Shown one piece after another: positions 6,670-11,428 of a stretch of DNA of 11,428 nucleotides (its first letter is position 1; every line of letters begins with the position of its first letter). Where the stretch lies: contig JAFXHW010000004.1 of assembly GCA_017533545.1 (NCBI GenBank), forward strand, positions 1 through 11,428. Reading direction: 5' to 3'. The notes beneath the pieces were generated by a model, which had not been told where the DNA came from, ran no database searches, and was given only the letters and a program-made list of their open reading frames with translations. This DNA comes from Clostridia bacterium. Lineage in GTDB: Bacteria > Bacillota_A > Clostridia > Oscillospirales > CAG-272. The translations under genes and the position numbers were made by a program.

Positions 6670-6890
6670 GGCGCACCTGCGATAAAGCAGGTGCGCCGCG
6701 ATATAAATCCCTTGCGGGATTTGCGATATACGCTGACGCGCGCGATATATCTTCGATGCGATATGCCCTTCGGGCGTGAACGCGCTTCGCGCGAGGGATT
6801 TATATCATATCGCAACCGACCGTAAGGGCGGTTATATCGCATTTGAGCGAAGCGAAAATATATCGCATTTGCGTAAGCAAATATATCGCC
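6670..6890. repeat. Modular hairpin-rich intergenic element: GCGATAT units in inverted array
   Basis: This 221-bp stretch has no plausible gene. Seven-base units GCGATAT occur at 6698, 6723, 6742 and 6758, and the exact inverse ATATCGC at 6807, 6834, 6860 and 6883: four direct copies, then four inverted copies. Small palindromes fill the gaps. These are AAATCCC-TTGC-GGGATTT (6705-6722), ATC-TTC-GAT (6749-6757), GCCC-TTC-GGGC (6765-6775), CGCGC-TTC-GCGCG (6781-6793), an AACCG/CGGTT stem with GTAA loop (6814-6833) and ATTTGC-GTAA-GCAAAT (6867-6882). A longer pairing joins 6698-6715 with about 6793-6813. An 11-bp hairpin with GATAAA loop (6670-6697) precedes the array. The plan suggests a MITE-like or REP-like intergenic palindromic repeat, or a highly folded RNA tail of the upstream lipoprotein mRNA. 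No target-site duplication or transposase is visible. Confidence 0.75.
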
Positions 6891-6911
6891 AAAAAAGCTG
6901 TACTTGTCAAT

Positions 6912-6951
6912 AAAAAAGGACGAAGAATTTTCGTAATTCTTCGTCCTTTTT
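6912..6951. terminator. Bidirectional intrinsic terminator between convergent genes
   Basis: A perfect 12-bp stem (6918-6929 with 6935-6946, arm GGACGAAGAATT) with a TTCGT loop is flanked by A6 on the left and T5 on the right. It can therefore stop plus-strand transcription from the lipoprotein gene and minus-strand transcription from ahcY. The remaining stretch 6952-7023 holds only a weak CTGC/GCAG hairpin. Confidence 0.9.
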
Positions 6952-7023
6952 GTCGGTTGGTATGATTCAATTCATAACTGCTCTATAGCAGATACCCCGT
7001 GTGCCATCTTTTTTATTTTACTA

Positions 7024-8259
7024 TCAGCTGTTAAGATATTCCTTCTGCTTTTCGGAAAGAACGTCGATCTTCGATCCCATAGCTTCAAGCTTCATTGCAG
7101 CGACTTCCATGTCGATCTCACGGGGAACCTGATATACTCCGGCCTTAAGAGAGCGTCCCTCTTTTGCCATGTATTCAAGGCATTTTGCCTGAAGGGCAAA
7201 GGACATATCCATGATCTCGGCGGGGTGACCGTTTCCTGCAGCGAGGTTGACGAGTCGACCCTCGGCGAGAAGGTTGAGTACACGTCCGTCGGGCATTTCA
7301 TAGCCGACGATGTTGGGCTTTCTTTCCCATACGCGGACCGCCGCCTTTTCAAGAGCGACCTTGTCGATCTCAACATCAAAGTGACCCGAATTTGCGAGCA
7401 GTGCACCGTCTTTCATGACTGCAAAATGCTCAGCGCGGATAACGTCACAGCAGCCGGTTAAGGTAACGAACAGATCGCCGTATTTTGCAGCCTCGTCCAT
7501 GGGCATTACCTCAAAGCCGTCCATTCTGGCCTCGATCGCCTTGACGGGGTCGATTTCGGTTACGATAACAACAGCGCCCATGCCCTTTGCGCGCATTGCC
7601 AAGCCCTTGCCGCACCAGCCGTAGCCGCCTACAACGACGGTCTTGCCTGCGATGATGAGGTTGGTGGAATTCATAATGCCGTCGATGGTCGACTGACCCG
7701 TGCCGTAGCGGTTGTCAAAGAGATGCTTGCAGTCGGCGTCGTTTACGTCGATCATGGGGAAGTTCAGCTTGCCTGCTTTTTCGCGTGCGAACAGACGGTG
7801 GATACCGGTGGTGGTTTCCTCGCCGCCGCCGATAATGTTTACCGCATACTCGGGGCAGTCGCCGTGAAGAAGGTTGGTAAGGTCGCCGCCGTCATCGATA
7901 AAGAGATCGGGGCAGACCGAAAGGGTCTTTTTGAGGTGCTCGGTGTAGGTAGCATCGTCAACGCCGCGATATGCGTTGACTTCCATACCGGTTGCGGCCA
8001 GAGCGGCGGCAACGTCATCCTGAGTGGAGAGGGGGTTGCAGCCGGTGATCCATACCTCGGCTCCGCCTGCGGCGAGAGTCTCGGCAAGGTAAGCGGTCTT
8101 TGCCTCAAGGTGAATGGACATGGAGATCTTCATTCCCTTAAAGGGCTTTTCCTCTTCAAAATGCTTTCTTATGATGTTGAGAACGGGCATGTAGCTTGCG
8201 ACCCAGTTGATCTTGTCGCGTCCCGAGGGCGCTAAGTTTATATCCTTGATATCGCTCAT
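7024..8259 (-). CDS. ahcY: Adenosylhomocysteinase (S-adenosyl-L-homocysteine hydrolase)
   Basis: The 411-residue enzyme reversibly splits S-adenosylhomocysteine into adenosine and homocysteine, removing the inhibitory product of SAM-dependent methylation. Visible motifs are SIHLEAKTA (48-56), DDGGDL (122-127), GGEETTTG (145-152), the substrate/catalytic segment [14 protein letters not shown] (178-191), the NAD-binding GYGWCGKG (212-219) with the ribose-binding acid E235, NSGHFD (290-295) and [14 protein letters not shown] (345-358 region). The length and the end in KEYLNS, without the C-terminal Lys/Tyr (KPDHYRY-like) tail of animal and proteobacterial enzymes, place it with the shorter archaeal/Thermotoga-type group. 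Some members of that group prefer S-inosylhomocysteine, so the substrate is not fully fixed by sequence. AAGGAG lies 6 nt before the ATG. No luxS, mtn or met gene and no SAM or SAH riboswitch is seen; the leader is only about 36 nt. The gene is divergent from pyrK. Confidence 0.95.
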   Translation of the reverse strand: MSDIKDINLAPSGRDKINWVASYMPVLNIIRKHFEEEKPFKGMKISMSIHLEAKTAYLAETLAAGGAEVWITGCNPLSTQDDVAAALAATGMEVNAYRGVDDATYTEHLKKTLSVCPDLFIDDGGDLTNLLHGDCPEYAVNIIGGGEETTTGIHRLFAREKAGKLNFPMIDVNDADCKHLFDNRYGTGQSTIDGIMNSTNLIIAGKTVVVGGYGWCGKGLAMRAKGMGAVVIVTEIDPVKAIEARMDGFEVMPMDEAAKYGDLFVTLTGCCDVIRAEHFAVMKDGALLANSGHFDVEIDKVALEKAAVRVWERKPNIVGYEMPDGRVLNLLAEGRLVNLAAGNGHPAEIMDMSFALQAKCLEYMAKEGRSLKAGVYQVPREIDMEVAAMKLEAMGSKIDVLSEKQKEYLNS

Positions 8260-8301
8260 GATAAGCTCCTTGTGATTATCATAAAATATTTATTTTTCAT
8301 C

Positions 8302-8330
8302 ATTATAACAAATAATTATCGTTAAGTCAA
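8302..8330 (-). promoter_or_regulatory. Consensus sigma-A-type promoter of ahcY
   Basis: On the minus strand -35 TTGACT (8330-8325), a 17-bp spacer and a perfect -10 TATAAT (8307-8302) predict a start near 8295. The match is among the strongest in the window, which fits high constitutive expression. Confidence 0.85.
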
Positions 8331-8340
8331 GCGCACACCA

Positions 8341-8369
8341 TTGACAGACTGCACTTTTGCGTGTAAAAT
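8341..8369 (+). promoter_or_regulatory. Sigma-A-type promoter of pyrK
   Basis: A perfect -35 TTGACA (8341-8346), a 17-bp spacer and -10 TAAAAT (8364-8369) predict a start near 8376 and a leader of about 43 nt. Its -35 is only 10 bp from the -35 of the divergent ahcY promoter. No PyrR-type attenuator (anti-terminator/terminator stems) fits in this short leader. Confidence 0.85.
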
Positions 8370-8418
8370 ATAGTTAATTAAATGTAAAAATTATAAAAAA
8401 GATATATACGGTGGTATT

Positions 8419-9165
8419 ATGATAGGAAAGATCAAGAGTAATAAAGCGATAATTGAGGGCAAGAGCCTTTACGAAATGGTTATAGACTGCGGCGCAGATG
8501 CGGCTCCCGGTCAGTTTGTGATGCTTCTTTGCGGCAACGATACGACATTGCGCCGTCCGATAAGCATTGCTGAAAGTGAGGGCGGCTGTCTTACGATATG
8601 TTACGATGTCCGCGGAAAGGGCACAGAATGGCTCAGCGAAAGAAAAGCGGGTGATCAGATCGACTTGCTTTCTCCCATCGGCAAGGGCTTTGAGGTATCA
8701 CAAAGCGGACGAGCTCTGCTCGTCGGCGGCGGCATCGGAATCTATCCCCTTTTGCCCCTGGCGCGCGCGTACGGCGATCGCTCGACCGCACTTCTCGGCT
8801 TCCGCAGTGAGGGAATGGTAAACTATACCGAAAATTTCGAAAAATACGGCTGCGATACCGAGTATATCACCGACGATCGCGGATTTGTCACCTCTCTTGT
8901 CAAAAATGAGCTCGAAAAGGGCGGATACGATGTCATTCATACCTGCGGTCCCCGTCCGATGATGGCGGCCGTTGCCGCTCTGGCAAAGGAATACGGCGTA
9001 AAATGCGAGGTGTCGATGGAGGAGAGAATGGCCTGCGGCGTGGGAGCCTGCCACGGCTGCATCTGCAAGACTCTTTTCAAATCGAACGAGGGCATTGAGG
9101 GTGAACATTACCGCCGCGTTTGTGTCGACGGTCCCGTTTTTGATGCCGAAGAAATAGTATGGTAA
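8419..9165 (+). CDS. pyrK: Dihydroorotate dehydrogenase B, electron transfer subunit
   Basis: The 248-residue product is the FAD and [2Fe-2S] subunit that passes electrons from dihydroorotate, oxidised by PyrD, to NAD+ in pyrimidine synthesis. RRPISI (45-50) is the FAD-binding motif of the ferredoxin-reductase-like barrel. GGGIG (103-107) and CGPRPM (176-181) belong to the NAD(P)-binding domain. The cluster cysteines are C206, C211, C214 and C235 in MACGVGACHGC and RRVCVDGPVF, a family hallmark that also separates PyrK from other flavodoxin reductases. Length is normal (B. subtilis PyrK is about 256). The ATG at 8419 has only a weak GGTGG ribosome site, but the conserved N-terminus begins there and no better upstream start exists. 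Unusually, pyrD does not follow; the next gene is secG. No clear terminator is seen after the stop. Confidence 0.93.
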   Translation: MIGKIKSNKAIIEGKSLYEMVIDCGADAAPGQFVMLLCGNDTTLRRPISIAESEGGCLTICYDVRGKGTEWLSERKAGDQIDLLSPIGKGFEVSQSGRALLVGGGIGIYPLLPLARAYGDRSTALLGFRSEGMVNYTENFEKYGCDTEYITDDRGFVTSLVKNELEKGGYDVIHTCGPRPMMAAVAALAKEYGVKCEVSMEERMACGVGACHGCICKTLFKSNEGIEGEHYRRVCVDGPVFDAEEIVW

Positions 9166-9206
9166 GCAGTATTTGTTAAAAAAAATAAAATATTTGTGAA
9201 TTACTA

Positions 9207-9235
9207 TTGCTTTTTTGAAAAAAATGTGTTATCAT
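9207..9235 (+). promoter_or_regulatory. Promoter of secG with extended -10
   Basis: -35 TTGCTT (9207-9212), a 17-bp spacer and extended -10 TGTTATCAT (-10 hexamer 9230-9235) predict a start near 9242. The leader of about 70 nt contains a 6-bp hairpin CTGCCG/CGGCAG (9269-9274 with 9288-9293, 13-nt loop) just before the GGAGG ribosome site at 9298-9302. Confidence 0.65.
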
Positions 9236-9312
9236 AGATTCCTGTTAAGATTAAAATAACATTACTATCTGCCGACGCAGTAAAAGACGGCAGTTTTGGA
9301 GGATATTAAAAA

Positions 9313-9729
9313 ATGACCACTGTACAGATCATTGTAGGAAGTATACTGCTCCTTGCAGCTGTTTTCCTTGTAATTGCCGTACTTATGCAGTCTGGCAAGT
9401 CCCACAATCTTTCCGGTACTATCGCCGGCGGCGCTGAGACATTCTTCGGAAAGACCAAGGCTAAAACATGGGACAAGGTTCTCAATAAGGTTACTACCAT
9501 CGTTGCTGTTTGCTTCGCTCTTCTTGTAATCGTTGTATACGTTATTCAGCCCAACACTGCAACCAATCCCGATGACGTGTTTGACGATTTTGCCGGTCTT
9601 GACCAGGGAGACGTTACCACTGTTGCTCCCGTTGAAGACACAACTGCAGCAGAGGTTGAAGACACTACCGCAGCTGAGGTTGAGGATACCGCCGAAGCAG
9701 AAGTTGAAGATACAACTGTTGAAGAATAA
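9313..9729 (+). CDS. secG: Preprotein translocase subunit SecG with repetitive acidic C-terminal tail
   Basis: Residues 1-80 form a typical SecG: a first membrane helix (5-25), the conserved LMQSGKSHNLSG turn (24-35), GGAETFFGK (39-47) and a second helix (60-78). SecG assists SecYE in export across the cytoplasmic membrane. Family members are usually about 75-110 residues, but this one has 138. The extra 60 residues are acidic and low in complexity, and end in four 8-residue repeats of the form VEDTTAAE (107-138). In a two-helix SecG with both ends outside, as in E. coli, this tail would be extracytoplasmic. The start is supported by GGAGG 10 nt upstream. The next gene is rnr, a neighbour commonly found beside secG in Firmicutes, although a terminator lies between them here. 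Confidence 0.92.
   Translation: MTTVQIIVGSILLLAAVFLVIAVLMQSGKSHNLSGTIAGGAETFFGKTKAKTWDKVLNKVTTIVAVCFALLVIVVYVIQPNTATNPDDVFDDFAGLDQGDVTTVAPVEDTTAAEVEDTTAAEVEDTAEAEVEDTTVEE
9631..9726 (+). repeat. Four 24-bp tandem repeats in the 3' end of secG
   Basis: Four in-frame 24-bp units begin at 9631, 9655, 9679 and 9703 and encode VEDTTAAE, VEDTTAAE, VEDTAEAE and VEDTTVEE. The first two units code for identical peptides but use different codons (ACA/ACT, GCA/GCT and others), so the array is not a very recent duplication, and the peptide seems to be kept. Confidence 0.9.
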
Positions 9730-9766
9730 TTAAAAGCTTCACAGCGAAAACTTAAAATGAATCATG

Positions 9767-9806
9767 AAGCCCGCCTTTGGTTATATATACTAAGGCGGGC
9801 TTTATT
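9767..9806 (+). terminator. Intrinsic terminator of secG
   Basis: A perfect 11-bp stem (9767-9777 with 9792-9802, arm AAGCCCGCCTT) with an A+T-rich loop is followed by TTTATT. It lies 37 nt past the secG stop and separates secG from rnr. Confidence 0.88.
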
Positions 9807-9920
9807 GTAAATCGATTTGATGTTGCAGCGGCGGGATTGGCGACTTTGCCGACTGTGACGGTCGGATAAATAAAATTAGTTACTGCATAAAAAACATGTT
9901 AAAAGAAAGGGAGGAGCAAA

Positions 9921-11428
9921 ATGAAGGGATACGAAAGACTCAAAGAGCTGTTGTCTTTGCGCACCTACAGCCCCAAAAAGCCGAACGAGCTTTACGAAAG
10001 CGATTTTTCCGATTTGTCGCTTGACGAATTTGCCGATGCTTTGCAGCGGGCGATAGACGAAGGTCTTGCCGTTTACGGTAAAAAGGGAAAGCTTCTCTCG
10101 GCCGAAAATGCCGGATATATGCGGGGCACATTCCGTGCCCACGCCAAGGGATTCGGATTTTTCATTCCCGATGCCGAATACCGCCGCCGCACGGGCGGTG
10201 ACCTGTTCATACCGCCCGAAGAAACGATGGACGCGATAAACGACGACGTTGTAATCGCCCAGATGACACGCGAGGGAAAGGATGGCGACAAAAAAGGCGA
10301 GGGCAGAATAATACGCATCGTCGAGCACCGAGTGACAAGTGTGATCGGCACACTGCGCGAGCTTGTCCGCGTCCGCGGCCGCGCACCGCGATATTACGTA
10401 AAATCGGACGACCGCCGAATCAATTTCATCGTCGAGCTCGATGATATCGGCCTTGCCAAGGCAGGCGATAAGGTTGAAGCCGAGATAGTCCGCTATCCGT
10501 CCACCTACGACAACGCCGAGGGGCGGATCGTAGGAGTATTCGGCGACAGCGAAAGCCGTGAGGCCAACTATTCTGCCATTTTGCGAGAGCACGGCATCAG
10601 CGAGAGCTTTTCCGAACAGATCGTTTCACAAGCCGAGCGCGTCGCATCGGCACCCATCTCTCTCAAGGGTCGTACCGATCTTCGCGATAAATGTATAATC
10701 ACGATCGACGGCGCCGATGCGAAGGATCTTGACGACGCCGTATCGGTTGAGAAAAAGGGCGACGGATACCTGCTTGGCGTACACATTGCCGATGTAAGCG
10801 AATATGTCAAAGAGGGAAGCGCACTCGACACTGAGGCTTTCGAGAGAGGCACGAGCGTTTATTTTATCGACAAGGTAGTGCCCATGCTGCCCGAAGCCAT
10901 ATCAAACGGATGCTGCTCGCTCAACTCGGGAAGCGACAAATATGCGCTCTCCGCGCTCATCACCCTCGACAGCGAGGGGGATATCGTTGATTGCGAGCTG
11001 TGCGAGAGTGTTATTCGCACCGCGGTAAGAGGAGTTTATTCCGAGCTGAACGATGTCGTAAAAAAGGGAAACGATTCAACCTTTTACGATAAATACAAGG
11101 CGGCAGGCAGTATGCTGCCCGATATGCTCGAGCTTTATGAGATCCTTGCGCGAAAAAGCGAAAAGCGGGGTGCGCTCGAGCTTGAGAGTACCGAATCGAA
11201 GATCATAATCGAAGACGGCGAGCCCGTTGACATAGTCAAATGCGAGCGAGGCGTTACCGAGATGCTTATCGAGCAGTTCATGCTCTGCGCCAACGAGGCG
11301 GTGGCAAGTTGGCATTTTTGGCAGGATATGCCCTGCGTGTATCGCATACACGAGGACCCATCTCCCGAAAAGATACAGACCTTTGCGAACTTTGCCTACA
11401 ATCTCGGGCTGAACGTAAGTGCGCTTAA
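9921..11428 (+). CDS. rnr: Ribonuclease R (RNB-family 3'-5' exoribonuclease), C-terminus beyond the right edge
   Basis: From the ATG at 9921, preceded by GGGAGGAG, 502 codons run open to the right edge. Residues 3-60 look like the N-terminal winged-helix of RNase R, and 66-115 a cold-shock OB domain (GTFRAHAKGFGFFIP, DLFIPPE). A second OB region leads to the RNB catalytic domain with TIDGADAKDLDDAV (261-274). Its aspartates D263, D269, D271 and D272 match the metal-binding set of RNase II/R. Further RNB motifs are GVHIADVSEYV (286-296), RGTSVYFIDKVVPMLPEAIS (309-328), CSLN (332-335), MLCANEAVA (454-462) and YRIHEDP (474-480). The enzyme degrades structured RNA processively from the 3' end and takes part in mRNA and rRNA decay. 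Typical RNase R is 700-800 residues, so roughly the last third, including the end of RNB and the S1 domain, is missing. No convincing promoter was found in 9807-9920; a weak CCGAC/GTCGG hairpin (9849-9865) lies there. Confidence 0.95.
   Translation, partial: MKGYERLKELLSLRTYSPKKPNELYESDFSDLSLDEFADALQRAIDEGLAVYGKKGKLLSAENAGYMRGTFRAHAKGFGFFIPDAEYRRRTGGDLFIPPEETMDAINDDVVIAQMTREGKDGDKKGEGRIIRIVEHRVTSVIGTLRELVRVRGRAPRYYVKSDDRRINFIVELDDIGLAKAGDKVEAEIVRYPSTYDNAEGRIVGVFGDSESREANYSAILREHGISESFSEQIVSQAERVASAPISLKGRTDLRDKCIITIDGADAKDLDDAVSVEKKGDGYLLGVHIADVSEYVKEGSALDTEAFERGTSVYFIDKVVPMLPEAISNGCCSLNSGSDKYALSALITLDSEGDIVDCELCESVIRTAVRGVYSELNDVVKKGNDSTFYDKYKAAGSMLPDMLELYEILARKSEKRGALELESTESKIIIEDGEPVDIVKCERGVTEMLIEQFMLCANEAVASWHFWQDMPCVYRIHEDPSPEKIQTFANFAYNLGLNVSAL

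Noticed and set aside
6126..6842. A 238-codon minus-strand frame crossing the lipoprotein gene and the palindromic element
   Set aside because: It overlaps a lipoprotein with clear signal peptide and lipobox, and its N-terminal part is just translated hairpin repeats.
6698..6889. CRISPR array in the repeat-rich spacer
   Set aside because: Repeat units are only 7 bp, spacings are irregular (9-43 bp), half the copies are inverted and the gaps are self-complementary. None of this fits a CRISPR array.
8260..8300. SAM or SAH riboswitch upstream of ahcY
   Set aside because: The strong promoter leaves a leader of only about 36 nt, too short and without the needed stems.
9876..10592. A 238-codon minus-strand open frame opposite rnr
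   Set aside because: The opposite strand encodes the N-terminal domains of RNase R with a strong ribosome site; this frame has no motif.

Overview
The window looks like core chromosome of a strictly anaerobic Gram-positive bacterium, most likely an uncultured gut-type Clostridia (Oscillospirales or a relative). The support is a Re-citrate-synthase-like enzyme typical of anaerobes, the two-subunit type of dihydroorotate dehydrogenase (PyrK), a Gram-positive lipoprotein of DUF4358 type, a secG-rnr gene pair, and strong AGGAGG-like ribosome sites with sigma-A promoters. No transposase, integrase, CRISPR array, tRNA or rRNA was seen.

Layout. Four genes in the left half lie on the minus strand: a polytopic membrane protein cut by the left edge (1-803), a citrate (Re)-synthase/isopropylmalate-synthase-like enzyme (961-2403), an EF-G-like GTPase without the usual catalytic histidine (2651-4675), and a YhcC/YtqA-type radical SAM protein (4989-5918). 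Each has its own promoter, and the last three each end in a hairpin plus U-tract, so they appear to be single-gene transcripts. A lipoprotein gene (6072-6641, plus) is divergent from the radical SAM gene. It is followed by the most unusual non-coding part of the window: a hairpin-rich element (6670-6890) built from four GCGATAT units followed by four inverted ATATCGC units. A bidirectional terminator then separates it from an adenosylhomocysteinase gene (7024-8259, minus). That gene shares a very tight divergent promoter region with pyrK (8419-9165, plus). secG follows (9313-9729, plus) with a repetitive acidic tail and its own terminator, and then rnr (9921 to the right edge, open).

Functions. 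The set is mostly housekeeping: central carbon or amino-acid metabolism (Re-citrate synthase), translation and probably tRNA modification (EF-G paralogue, radical SAM), the methyl cycle (ahcY), pyrimidine synthesis (pyrK without pyrD beside it), protein export (secG) and RNA decay (rnr). All eight promoters called here have exactly 17 bp between the -35 and -10 boxes, and several have an extended -10 (TGn). The two edge genes have no stop codon inside the window; they were found by reading the frames directly.

I do not see a defence system or a new multi-gene system. The best leads are the modular GCGATAT palindrome element, the symmetric promoter/operator region in front of the citrate-synthase-like gene, the EF-G paralogue with altered G motifs, and the SecG tail.
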